64,000 bases of DNA, taken from assembly GCA_015680685.1 (NCBI GenBank), contig MNCI01030517.1, positions 314,826 through 378,825 of the forward strand, in the 5' to 3' direction. Of this stretch, positions 45,240-56,706 are shown piece after piece; within the stretch, counting starts at the first letter, position 1, and every line of letters starts with the position of its first letter. The DNA is from Gnetum montanum (taxonomy: Eukaryota > Streptophyta > Gnetopsida > Gnetales > Gnetaceae). Under the pieces are notes generated by a model that saw only the letters and a program-made list of their open reading frames with translations, did no database searches and was not told the origin of the DNA. The translations under genes and the position numbers were made by a program.

Positions 45240-45345
45240 TGATGCTAGTTATCTAGATTAGTTATATCATACAAGATCTCTATAAAATGATATATCTTTC
45301 AAATAAAGAAATTAAACTCAATTAAGTCACACACAATTCATGACA

Positions 45346-46680
45346 ATGTCTCTTTCACAAGACAATGATAACACAACATCTAGCAAGATAATTCATTAGA
45401 GAACCAATGAAATTTATGATGAAGAAGAAGTTTGGAGTACTCAATCTTATGTAGAAGTTTCATATGTTCATAGAAACCCCAACGATACTCAAGGACTTTT
45501 GTCATCCAACTTAGACATCATGAGTGAAGATGGGACATCCCCTAGAACGAGGGGGCTTGTAAGGCTTAGGACCTTCTCAACGGGTAGCAAGAGTACATAA
45601 GGGGATGATTGGGAGACTTACAAAAGTCATGATGAGTCTTCCAATTCCTTCTTGTCCTTTGCTCTTTCAACAAAAATTTGTGACATGGATGACTATTCCT
45701 TATGGGATCAATGTAGAAATAAAAATTGAACCCATGAGCAAAATCATGAATGCCAACATGAACATAGACAACATTGTTGCAACTCACGAACTCACAACCT
45801 ATTTAGTGATGATGAACCCTTGCTGGCCATTACGATCCTAATGCATATAATAGAGGCCATTCAGATATCCTACAGGAACCACAAGGAAAGCCGTCTACCT
45901 AGGCTTGATTTAAACAAATTTCCTAAGTTCTCAGGAGGCTATGATTTAGATCCACAACGTCATTTACAAGCCTTCTATGATTCCTGTGTATGGAACAACA
46001 TTAAGAATGGGTGGCAAAGGCTTAAGCTCTTCCCTATGACACTCGTTGGCCAAGCTGAAATGTGGTACATGTCTTTAAAATTGAATTCAATTCACCATTG
46101 GCCTACAATGGTAAACCTTTTCAATGAAAGATATCAAACCTATGCAAGAGTGTCAGCCTTGAGGAGACAAATCCAAGAGTGGAAACAAGGGCAACATGAA
46201 CCCTTGGACATGGTCTTAGAAAGATATTACTCTTTGTTAAACAAATGCCCAGACCATGGGTTCTCCAAGGAAAGGCTAATGTATCACATCATGGATGGGC
46301 TTTAGAATGAAACAAGGGAGACCCTAGGGATGTATGCCCTAGGTCAACTATATGAACTACAAACCCATCAATTCCAAGTAGGTAGAACAAGAAGAAGGAG
46401 AAATAGTCAAATGGGGGAATGTTAGAAAACCTCAACAGGACCAAACTCTTGAAATAATAGAGGTCCATAATTATGAAGAGGAGAAATCAACTCACCTCAA
46501 GGAGGTGAAACTGTTCCTATCTTTGCCAATATTAAAATGACTAGATGAAATCAAGGCAAAGATCAACAAGATGATGGAGTGGGTACATGAAAAATGTCAA
46601 GAATATGTAGACATTATTAGAGGGGGACCCATGCAAGATAACTTTGATGATTAAAACAAATAGAGGATACCAAACCTAGA
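45346..46680 (+). pseudogene. gag: E2 gag, nearly collinear
   Basis: MSLSQDNDNTTSSK start, 126 bp after the LTR. An acidic/Ser region includes YVEVSYVHRNPNDTQ. The capsid core lies at 45820-46305: LDLNKFPKFSGGYDLDPQRH, FPMTLVGQAEMWYMSLKLNS, FNERYQTYARVSALRRQIQE and YYSLLNKCPDHGFSKERLMY. Then RETLGMYALGQLYELQTHQ after a stop at 46303. Fewer breaks than in the other gag copies: stops near 45399, 45598, 45735 and 46303. Capsid role inferred from family. Confidence 0.85.
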
Positions 46681-46769
46681 AATAGGATAGAACATCATTT
46701 GATAGTCAGAAAGTAGGGTTGAAGAAAATGAGGATAGGGGCTCAACCACAAATCATAAGTATTGATGTG

Positions 46770-47700
46770 ATTTTTAGTTGTATGATCACCCAGAAGGCCA
46801 ATTCCCAATCTTGTCACATTACATGAGCATTGGGAAAGAATGTTACATCTAGATTTTGTAGAGAAGTACTGTGCTCAACTGTAGTGGAAAAATCCCTAGT
46901 CATGGGGGAGGCCATTGCCAATATAGCCACACCCTTTGTATCACCTAAAACCGAGTGCTTATTATGTTCAACACCCTATTTCTCAAACTAAATCAACATC
47001 CTTTACTTCACCTCATCGTTATCACTCTCCTGAGTATCATCCACCCATGTCCTCTACTATGAGATCACCACCTCATGTTCCTTACACTTCTTCTTCTTCT
47101 CAATATTCTCATCCTTTATCTCCTTCTAGATTGCCACTAGTTGTACCAGAAGGTTTTGCACCATAACACCAACCAACGAACATTACTTATGCTGCTACTA
47201 TCAACAATAGTGCAAGTCCTCCACAATGTCAGAAGCATCCTTTCTTTAGGCATGGCCGTAGAAAGAGATAGCATGGTCTTGAAACCACTGCATCTTCCAA
47301 CTTAGCATAAGACCAACATCGTGATGCACCTTCCTCTTTAAGCTCAACACCTCCTATTACTTTATCCAAGACACCAATTAATACTCCAACAACCATGCGG
47401 CCCAATGAATATAACATGAGGAGACATATCGATCCTTGCATACCATCCTATGGTCACGAGTGCCATAGTGGGTTAGATTCTTATCACATGACCACATCTT
47501 ATAATTTGTCCCACTATGTCTACTTTAATCAAGTGTGTGAACCTTGATTTGGGTACGTTCCTACCACTACACCAAAAGACACCTAATGATTTGGATATGA
47601 ACGAACCCCAAAATTCCAACATGCATGGATTCTAACTTTTCATTTATTAATTCTCACCATGATCAAAGGTTTAGTCATGGGGAATACCCCCTATTCTAAC
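46770..47700 (+). pseudogene. E2 knuckle-like motif and Pro/Ser-rich segment
   Basis: YDHPEGQFPILSHYMSIGKE near 46778 matches E1 YDHPRGCFLVVSHL. 46936-47166 is open and Pro/Ser/Tyr/His-rich (YHSPEYHPPMSSTMRSPP). FFRHGRRKR at 47241 and TPTTMRPNEYNMRRHIDPCI near 47380 are shared with E0. No protease follows. Confidence 0.6.
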
Positions 47701-49712
47701 AAGTAGAATTAGTAAATGTATTTTCTTTTCTTTGGTTTTACAATTTTTTGTTTTTCAATTTTTTTGTTGTTTTCTAATTTCTTATTTTCCAATATTGTTG
47801 TTTTATATTTTTGTGGGTAATCTCATCTATGAATAAAATACTCATGTAAGCAGTCAGTCAAGGGTTGCTATATGTTATCAAGTAATAGGTGAGTAATTAT
47901 TTGGACAATGAGTGCACAACATCCACCCACCCATTCTATTAATAAGAGGTTCTTGCTCTGGGTATGATGATATTCTTGTTATCATCAAAACTTAAAGTAA
48001 CTTGGTACTCATTATGCCCAAAGCGAAGAGTGATGGACCAAGAGGGAATGAAAAGGGTGTGACATCAAGGGGACTTGTGGATTCTCTTTGGTGAGATCTG
48101 TATGTGCTATCATGTAGCTTGGTTCTATTGAGATCCTTGTAGATCTAATGAACAATGGAAGTAAGAGTTGTAATAAAGACACTCAATAAAGGAATTCAAT
48201 GCTATTCTGGGGGGTCCCACTAGAATGCACCCATGCTTGAAGATTGGTGGCTTCTCCAGATCACCTTTGGGAAAGATCAAGTGCAAAAGTGACCAGAAGA
48301 AGAAAAAGAAAAGAAGAAGAAAGCAAAGAATGAAAGTAAGAAGTGAAGCAAAAAAAAAAAAAAGAAAAAGAAAAAAAAAGCACAAAAAAAAATGTGCTGA
48401 AAAAAAATTCAAATTACTCCTCCCTTGCACAAAATGCTAAGTGATCATACTCCTTGCTGTCATGATGCTCCTATGGTTGTTTATCATTGGGATGAAATAA
48501 TACAATGTCATTGATCAAAGGTGTGGACTTGGTTTTGAAAGGCTAATGGTAGTTTAATCATGCACAACACTTAGGATTCATTATGCCCAAGGTAAGTTAC
48601 CTCATGTCCTGATCTCTGCAATCCCTTCTACAATTTGTCTCATCTCATGGTCTAGGTACTTCTAACTTGTGTCTTTTGTGGCATAAAATTTGTACCTCAT
48701 AGTAGTGGTACTTAACATGTGCGTGTTTTGCTGCATAGGTACACATTACATTTAACCCTTCTAGTGCCTACAAAAATTTTAAGGTGTGGTTAGGCAAGGG
48801 CATTATAGGTTGGAACCTACTTTGAGAAGGATCCACTTGCGTGACTTTTGTAATTTGTACTTGTTGCACATCACCACATCATTTTATACCATTTGAGTAT
48901 TCCATTGTCGAATCTATTCTTTCCTTTGTCATAATTTTAATCAAACATTCCTTAGAACCATTACATGTCCTTTTTCCTCATCCTTTTCAAAGAACTTCAT
49001 TGTATGCCTCCATTCCCACTTGCCATTACCCCAGACCTTTTGAATCTATCTCAAATCCTTCAATTTTGGCCCTGAAAACTTGAATAATCATAAATTCTAC
49101 TAAGTACCTTATGTTGGTTGGGACATGATATCGAGTACTCGATACTAGGTCTGAAATGATATTGGGTATGTGCTATCGCGTATGCGATATTGCATCCATA
49201 AAAAGTATCTATAGGGGACCCCCACGCACTACACATGTCATTTTCAATAGTTGACATATGGGGAGTTGTTCAAATTTTCTTCCACAATTTTCAAAGCTTT
49301 GGGAGTCTAAATTCAACTTTTAATATTTTTCTTTCGACACTTTGATTTCTTTTTTGATTGAACCTAATTAAACCTAGAGTGTTCAACTTAGTCATGGGGA
49401 AGGGGTATTGTACAACTTGTGCATAATTTTTTCAAAATTTACTATTGCCTGAAGGATATCATAGGGGTAGGTATTATCAGAAATTCATGCCAAATTAATA
49501 TTCTCCCTTCACCCAAGTCATCTAAGTTATTATATGTGCCACCTAAATAGATTAGGTCCAACATTAAACTTTTAGGGTAACTTGAAAAATTTCTAACTCT
49601 AGAATCACACTAAGAAAAGAATTAAACATTTATTAAAGGTAATGAGTAAGGTATAAGATAACCACATTTCTTTAAATAACCTTACTAGCAATTAGTCCTT
49701 GTGTAATTATAG
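47701..49712. other. E2 spacer where pol would be, no gene
   Basis: Holds blocks shared with the E1 3' spacer (AAAGGGTGTGAC, an A/AG-rich tract at 48290-48410). It also holds a U3-like GATATCG segment at 49110-49260 and PPT-like AGTCATGGGG at 49390. ORFs over 48125-48440 are low-complexity Lys or Phe runs. Confidence 0.5.
49110..49290 (+). repeat. LTR U3-like segment inside the E2 spacer
   Basis: ATGATATCGAGTACTCGATA, GTGCTATCGCGTATGCGATA, a TATA-like ATCTATAGGGG, then GGGGAGTTGTTC, in the order found at the start of the family LTRs. May be a nested LTR fragment or old recombination scar. Confidence 0.4.
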
Positions 49713-51986
49713 ATGACCTCTAAAAGAGGACAACTGGGAGGACCTTCTCAAGGTGCAACTAAATGCTTGAGAAGAGGTAGAGGCCAAAGACCTCATGCAA
49801 AACATGTAGAGCAAGAGGCACAATCATTCAGCATCCATCAAGAAACTCATGTGACTGCATAATTTGACTAAGAAAAAGGTGGAGAGGTCAGGGTGCTAGA
49901 ACAAGGACAACACGTCATGTTGTCCCCATAATGTGTTCAAGCCATTCGGGAAAAGTCCACATCCTCTATAGTGATTGTGGAACTTAATTTTGGGCCTTTT
50001 TCCGAATTCACCCCTGAACCAATCAAGGATCTACTTAAGAGATCTCCACTATGGCCTATCCTCTTGGAGAGTGGAGAATGGTATTTGGGTAAAACATATT
50101 AGTTTTGGCACAATAAAGAAGAGGGCACCGCCATTGGTATTGGTAGAATTTATAGATTTTTCCAGAAAGGCCACTATGGAAGTTTTGAATCTTCCAAATA
50201 GAGGGCCCAAAGTTGCTCAATTTTCTACTCGCTCTGATGCAAATGTTAAAAAAGTATGGTTAAAAAGGGCATTTGGAAAAGAAGATAAGACATATGAAGA
50301 ATTAACCCTAAAGAGAGAATTTACTTTAAAATTGACACCTATCATATTTTCCCAATAAAGGGGTTAAACAAAATTTCTACCTATGTGACAAGAGGAAGTG
50401 TAATTTTAATGGGCAAGGTTGATGCTAATTTTTCTCCTATATATTAATAGAAATATTAAGGTGGTTTGAAGAATAGAAGATAGGAAAGTTCACACTACCC
50501 TTTCCATGTCTAATTAGAAAGCTATGCTGGTGTGCTGGAATTCTGGGGTACACTAATAATGTCCTTAAAAAAGCTTAGAATGCTTCATATGCTGAATTAG
50601 TCAAGCCACTAACACCAAGAAAATATGTTGATGAGACGTTGGAGCTTGAACAAGAATAGATGATTGGGCCCATTGCACCTCAAATGGCAGGGCCTAGCCA
50701 ACTTTTGGACATAAGGCCTAGCCAATAACAAGAAGCAGGGCCTAGCACATAGTCCATAAGCCAACAAGACTAGCAACTACCACTACTACCACGAGATTAC
50801 TGACTATTGATGAGGCATCTTAGGGCAATCACTGAGATGGTCAGTTGGGGTATCAGAGATGAGGCCAATCTCTTCAAGGTGATCGATGATGTTGTATAGC
50901 CCAACATATCAATTGATCCTACAAGGGGTGAAGTCTTAATCCAATTAAGAGGAGGGAAATCACACTGGTCACAATAGATCTCTGGAAATGCTACATCATT
51001 CCAAGTGAAAATTAGAAATTGGTGAAGGTGCCACAGTGGTCATTATGCAACACCAGAATGTAGCTAGAGCAGTAGAGGTGGTCACAAACAATATCAAAGA
51101 ATTGTTTAACATTTTTATTGTGCCACTAGTAGATTTCATAGGAGCACGAGATGCTCAAGAGTTGGCTAGTACCTCAACGACTCCTACAGAACATGAGGAT
51201 GATTTGAATTACTTGCTACAAATAGGATAAGTTATGACATCCTTGTTTGACATCCCCCAAGATGTCACAGTGGCACAATCAAACCTCATTTCCACTAAAG
51301 GGAAGTTTATCATGGCTAAGGTTAGGGTCGAACATGCAGAAGATGAGTTGTAGAGACTCCAAGAAAAGTTCATCATCCTATAAGCTGAATGGTGGGATCT
51401 ATCCCAATTTGTTGCAGCTGATCAGTTATAATCCTTTAAAACAAAGTAACTGAATGAATTATTAATGGAGAATAGAAGGGTGGTGATGAAAAAAGAGAGG
51501 GCTGATTAGAATGTTTCAAAAGCACAAGCTCAGACGTATGCACATGTTAAAGCTCTCAAGGCCTTAGAAGAAGAGAATAAACTACTTGCTACTGAAAATC
51601 TTTGGTTGATGATAGTTGAAAAATAGAAAAACATTCTCAAAGAAAGTTTCCAACAAATGAAAGAACAATTAATAAGAGTCAACTAAGATATAAGTCACTT
51701 AGCCAAAGAAAATAGAACCCTCTTAATGGAGGAGGTACACACCATCCAACAGAAGATGGCTATTGAAATATGCATGTGGCAAAATGAGGCTAAGAAGCAT
51801 GAAAGATTAAAGGAGAACTTCTGTGACCAGGTGGGTATGTACAAGGAAATCATTGAGAAGGAACTCCAAATGGCCAAGGCACATATCAACTCCCTTAGTG
51901 CTAAAAACATTGATTGGCAAGCCATTCTAGATACTTATGCCCTTGCCCATCAGGCAGAATTAAAAAGTTGGCTCGTCATTCTTTGA
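49713..51986 (+). pseudogene. E2 late ORF: unknown protein with basic N-terminus and coiled-coil C-terminus
   Basis: ATG at 49713: MTSKRGQLGGPSQGATKCLR, a basic Gly/Arg/Lys N-terminus. 49975-50358 carries IVELNFGPFSEF and an open stretch with VLNLPNRGPKVAQFSTRSD. Near 50370 GLNKISTYVTRGSVILMGK, then YAELVKPLTPRKYVD at 50590, an acidic/Gln-rich part, IVPLVDFIGA at 51120, and a long coiled coil 51430-51986 (LAKENRTLLMEEV, ELQMAKAHINSLSA). The stop TGA is at 51984. Alternating frames show several shifts. EOLD has the homologous ORF. About 750 residues if whole. No membrane span, RT or nuclease motif seen; the family is unknown. Confidence 0.7.
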
Positions 51987-51997
51987 GATGCCATTCT

Positions 51998-52436
51998 AAA
52001 TGAGTACACCTTAATCACAAACATTTAAGTATAACTACGTGGTAACCTAGTAGCATATTGAGTAGTGCTTTAAGTGATGTTCGCTTGGTCATCCCAGAAG
52101 TAGTACATGAAGTCCAAGATGCATATGGATGATTAGGGATAGATGCCCATCACACTTGGCCTAGATTAGATCTTATTTCCTATTTCCCATTAGCTTAATA
52201 AGTTATCTCTTATTGTCCTTAGGAGTAGCATAGTAGCAAGGATCACATCATACATGTCACTCTGGACTACACCATATGTGAAAAAGCAAATACTAGTCCA
52301 AGTGGAAAGATAAAGAATTGTAATCAATGTATAATTGTCTAGGTGCCACAACTAGTCCATCCATGGAGTGTGATCGGATCATGCATACATGCTTGTATTC
52401 CTATGGTTGAGCGTACGAGTACCTTACTGCTCATTA
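51998..52436 (+). repeat. E2 3' LTR, 5'-truncated
   Basis: Matches 44782-45220 of the 5' LTR and ends CTCATTA, followed by TSD. The first 426 bp of the LTR, the PPT and the end of the internal region are deleted; the junction is 11 bp after the late ORF stop. Confidence 0.88.
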
Positions 52437-52441
52437 GAGTT
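52437..52441. repeat. E2 target-site duplication, right copy (GAGTT)
   Basis: Identical to 44351-44355. Confidence 0.85.
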
Positions 52442-53048
52442 GAAAGTTGGAGAGGATTTGTTGGAGTCTTGCCATCATTTAGAGTTTTTATTGTAAATTA
52501 TAATTTCTTGTTATATAACAAAATATAGGAACAAAAAAAATTTAGTAGAGAGTCATTCCAAAAGTCAAGGAAAAATATATCAATGTAGAAAATAATAAAT
52601 GAAATCTTGAAAGATAGCAGAAGTAGCTTGAGCAAAATTTTCTTACAATAACTAAGCAAGTTATGCATTCATAACAACAAAGTACTTATAAGACTTGGTG
52701 TGATGAGGATTATGTGTAGGCTAAATAGAACCTTAAGAATGCAAATAAGAAACACAAACAAAGTTTAGTTAAGCATATAATATTAGAACCAAGAGGAGAA
52801 AATTTACTAGGGAGTGACAAGAATATTTTACTCATACCATTAAAAAGAAGGCGAGACAATTCTGGCAATGTTTTTATCATCAAGCCTCTTTATCATTTAA
52901 TTTTTCTTTTCAAGATATATAATGGTTTGAAAATAAACTATTTATAGGAAAAGATGAAAATTCTACTATTAGTGTACACCAAGAACTTCTTCAATGTACT
53001 CTTTGAGGAAATCATAGAGGATATTAAAAAGCTAGCATAAAGTAAAGC
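52442..53048 (+). pseudogene. LINE, endonuclease-to-RT linker remnant
   Basis: FRVFIVNYNFLLYNK at 52480, TWCDEDYV.AK.NLKNANKKH near 52690 and KKARQFWQCFYHQASLSFNF near 52845 (plus-strand frames with stops). This resembles the region before RT in plant non-LTR elements, where a WYDEEC...A...L segment is typical. Continuous with RT coding at 54220 once the solo LTR is removed. Confidence 0.6.
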
Positions 53049-54219
53049 TGTGTTAGAAATAATGTGGATGTATGCCTTCCAACTCCTCCATCTCTATTTA
53101 TTTTGATGTTAAATAGAGTAAGATGTAGTGATAGTATTTGTTTTGATGTTGGTGTGCTTACTTTGATGTATTAGGACTTATAATTATCTTTGTTTCAAGA
53201 AAAGGGATCCTAGAAGGTTAGGAATTGAGCAAATTGCTAAAAAGAGCAAGAAGGAGGCAAGAGCTTCAAGTGTGGCTCATTTTCAAAGAGGTAAAATCCT
53301 TCACAAAAAAGTATAAAAAGGGGGTGAACCCCTTCCCTTGTAACTTGTCTTTCATTGTTGAGTTGTAGTGAATAGAAGGTCTCCCTTCCTTAAATTCTTG
53401 AGTGGTCTTCTGCAAGCTTTATATGCTTGGCAAACTCTCCTAGCTTCTTCCTTTTTTCTTTCTTGTATTTTTACAAAATTACTCTCACATCATCAAGAGG
53501 AAATCCCCCTTTCATAGGTTCTTTTCTCAAATTCTCTAGCTTATATGAATTAATTGTCATGTTTATTTCAAATTTGTAAGAGCATTTGAAGAGATCTGAG
53601 GGAGGATTCAATAGGTTTATATATGTTTTCTGAGTTGAATGTTTTACACTTTAGAAGGATTGGACATGTGTTTGATATTTATCTCCTAATTCAAGCTTGC
53701 CTTAACATGTTTAGAAACCTTGGAACATATTTCTACTCTTATTTATGAAGATTGGGCTCTTTATCTTTACAGAGATTAGTTTCAAAATTTGTTTCTCTAT
53801 CATGCTCTATTTTTTGTAGAACCACAATTTCATGATCATTTGTGGTGAAAATAGAAGAATTTCCAAGTGGCGATGACCTTACCACAACTCGTGGTTGAAA
53901 CCACAAGCTCACCGCAACACATGATGAGTGACCACAACTCATGATCTACTTATGGAACAAAATTTGCAATACAAGAGGTACCACAACCTAACCATGACTC
54001 ATGGTTGGCTTAGAGATGATTTTTTCTCTAGCTTTTAGAGACCATAATTTGTAGGGGCCTCATGGTATTGAGCATGACTTAACCACAACCTATGGTAAGC
54101 TACCATGACATGTGGTAAAATATCAAAACTCATGGAATTACAACACAACCATCCTATCACTCATGGTTGAACTCATGGTGGCCAAAATCAATGTCAACAA
54201 AGTTGAAATTTCTAATACA
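53049..54219 (+). repeat. Probable solo LTR in the LINE
   Basis: Ends are TGTGTTAGAAAT and ATTTCTAATACA, an inverted match of 11 of 12. TATAAAAAGG at 53312 gives a promoter. LINE coding stops before and resumes after. Flanks AAAGC and AATTG do not give a clear TSD, so borders or type are uncertain. The TGTTAG...ends suggest Copia. Confidence 0.55.
53815..54180. repeat. Array of ACCACAACTCATGGTT-type motifs
   Basis: At least ten degenerate copies of ACCACAACTC(A/G)TGGTT or its halves, such as CCATGACTCATGGTTG and CATGACATGTGGTAA, irregularly spaced. Each is a weak palindrome (ACCA...TGGT). Confidence 0.6.
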
Positions 54220-55004
54220 AATTGCTTAAAGGGACCTTATTCTGTTGCTAATCTTTGACAAGCTATAGATTCATATGGTTTATATAAAAAATTATTATAG
54301 GAAGCAGGACCTACTATGTATAGAGAAATTTGGTACATATGAAATTCAATAATGGATCAAGTATTAGATCAACATTGGAGAACTAGTAAAGCTATCTTAT
54401 TATATGAAAAGGGGGATAAAAATAATTTAAAGAATTATCAAAGAATTGTGAAAAATAGTTTTGCTAAGGTTTTGAGCATTTTCTTAGAAAAGAGAATCAA
54501 TTCTTAGGCTGAAGTTAATTAGGTCAAGTGTCAAGCATGTTTTAGACAAAATCATTCCACTATTGATCACTTAGTTACATTGCATGGAGTTTGTAAAAAA
54601 GCCTAATCAAAAAGTTTTTATTTGTTTGCATAAAATTGAGCTCCCTTCAAAATTGGTTGTAGTAACTCAAAAATTGTATGAGAAAGTAATTATTGAAAAT
54701 ACTATTAAAACTTCAAAGAAAACTTTTTGAGTTCTAAAGAAAAATTAGAGTTAAAGTAGTTTATCTTCTTTCTCCAACTCTCTTTGGTAGCTTTATTAAT
54801 GAAATGCAAGAGTGGTTATGCAATATGCAAGATAGTCATGCTATTAAAATGGGATCCCAATTAGTGAATCTTCTTTTGTATATAGATGATACTACCTTGA
54901 TCTCCACTACTATAAAAGGTATGAAAAATATATGTTATAACTTCTATTTTCATTACCCCCTTGGTGCTTGGCCAATTTGTAGAGTCTATCATTCTTTTTC
55001 ATGA
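54220..55004 (+). pseudogene. LINE reverse transcriptase remnant
   Basis: AIDSYGLYKKLL and EAGPTMYREIWY at 54255-54340, then WRTSKAILLYEKGDKNNLKN (54375-54435), IFLEKRINS, CFRQNHSTIDHLVTLHGV near 54540, and LINEM-like then MQEWLCNMQDSHAIKMGSQL with LLLYIDDTTLISTTIKGM at 54865-54925. GDKN-x-NYR, FR..HST-DH and Y-x-DD are hallmark RT blocks of plant LINEs. The Y-I-D-D pair is intact; stops and a deletion in the middle are present. No 3' end or poly(A) tail found. Confidence 0.82.
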
Positions 55005-56667
55005 AAATGTAATATCTATCCAATATATCCTATGGGTCTTTGAACGTAATAAAATTTCAATTTTAATTCCAGTATTTCCCCTTAAGACATATAGTCCAGT
55101 TAGAATTTTATCATAAAATATTGCCTACTAGGATTAAACCAATCTTACCATTAAGCTAAAACTTCATTGTCTATTCAATTAGGATACAACTCAAAAGATA
55201 ACCTAGTTGCTTTACAACAAGGTTCAATTGAAGAACTAGATTAGCTCATTATTTAACAAGGATTTACAATTAAGATATTACTAATTCAAATAATAACTAA
55301 TAGGCATTATTAATTCTTCTCAAGTATCATGTTGGATTTCTATCTTGGAATGTACTTTCTTTACAATAAATATGGCCTTGTGACAATCCGTCCACCCCCT
55401 TCAACCAAAGAGCTACTAATTAGTTTTGATGTATTACTTTAAATCAATTAAAGTTGAGTACCAACCATCCATTTTTGTGGAAGTCATATATAAACATTAG
55501 CTTTTGCAAAGTATTTATATATCTCAATATAATCATCCAGAATTGAACCTCCAACCTATAGGTCACAAATTTTAAGTACACTTTATTAATATTAATATAC
55601 AAAAATTTTGTGAACTAATCTCAAATAACCTACAATAACATCATAAAAAAGTGAATCTCTATAATGAAGGACTATAGATTTTATGACTTTTTACCACATC
55701 AATGAAAAATAACCTACTATTTTAGGTAAAAGAAAAAAAGGTTTGCACCACTCACCAACCTATTCCATCAACTTTCTAGAAAAATTGAATAATTTTTTAA
55801 AAATCCATGTGAATTTTTTAAATAATTCATGAGGTAAAAAAACACAAAATTCTTGATTTTAAAAAAAATGCTACCCAAAAAAAATAAGAAAGACAAACTT
55901 ATTTTATTAATATTTCATTCTTATACATTATTCTCAGTGATTATTAATAATATTATCAGATTGTGTAACAAGATTGTATGGCATTGTTGAATGATATTAG
56001 TATTGAAAGTGCAGCTTCAATGTCCAATATGACACCATATTGTTAATTTTTGCATTAAGAATCATTGTGTTGAGGAATTTTGAGGTTCCACTACAACACC
56101 ATATCACAAGTTGAGGAAGGTGCCCTAATGCATAGACAAACATAAATACATGATTTGTCATGCTTATGTTATCCCTTAGTATGTTTGTCTATTTAATTGT
56201 GTTTTCTAAGCTATTTTGGACATCTCCACAATTTGTAAGACTACTAGATAAGAAAGCTGATCTCTAAATATTAGAACATTTTGAATTTTGAATTACTTTT
56301 CGATAAGTTGGTGGCAAATTCACCTGCAAAATACATAGATAGAGTTGTAGTAATTACAGGCCCTGTACATGTCTTTCCTTTTTGTGAGTGGTCATAGAAA
56401 TTCTATAGAATATTTCAAAATGTAGATTGCAAAAACTTTGGTTAGTGAACATAATACATTCGTTATTTTGACTTAAATCCTAACATCCATCATTAGACAA
56501 AAGGCTAGGTAAATATTTCCACCTACAACGAACCAACCAACATGCTTCACTAGATATTGGTTATGTCTCGCTGATTTCTCTCAATATGTTAAAGACAAGT
56601 TGAATTAGACACATAATACAATATGCATTTTTAGTTGTTTTTTTATTCATTGGAAACCCATGATCAG
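55005..56667. other. AT-rich DNA, no gene assigned
   Basis: No ORF above noise. A minus-strand acceptor/donor pair around 56297-56323 (TTTTGCAG, then GTAATT) would give a 27-bp exon with VNLPPTYRK, noted but not claimed. Confidence 0.4.
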
Positions 56668-56706
56668 CTTATTCCACCAGGTCTTCATCTTTTTCATCAT
56701 TACGAG
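56668..56706 (-). CDS. Possible terminal exon of a host gene
   Basis: Minus strand: intron end TTGTTTATGCAG, then an open 39-bp stretch encoding PRNDEKDEDLVE and stop TAA at 56668-56670. The acidic, low-bias composition and acceptor site resemble a C-terminal exon. Its link with the exons near 63.3-63.6 kb is inference and the phases do not join directly, so another exon would be needed. Confidence 0.3.

Larger units (their letters stand above)
44356..52436 (+). mobile_element. E2: non-autonomous Ty3/gypsy-type element (gag plus late ORF, no pol)
   Basis: LTR 44356-45220, PBS, gag, Pro-rich segment, spacer, late coiled-coil ORF, and a 5'-truncated 3' LTR ending at 52436, flanked by perfect TSD GAGTT. 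8.1 kb. No protease, RT, RNase H or integrase motif in any frame between gag and the late ORF; E0 is the same as far as it goes. The element type resembles described gag-only (TR-GAG/LARD-like) elements, which depend on enzymes made elsewhere. Confidence 0.85.

Noticed and set aside
48125-48440. Lys-rich plus ORF and Phe/Leu-rich minus ORF
   Set aside because: Both come from an A/G-rich low-complexity tract; no domain, and the E1 equivalent is not open.
53815-54180. CRISPR or MITE array of ACCACAACTC motifs
   Set aside because: Irregular spacing, degenerate motif, no TIR-bounded units; better explained as a repeat within an LTR.
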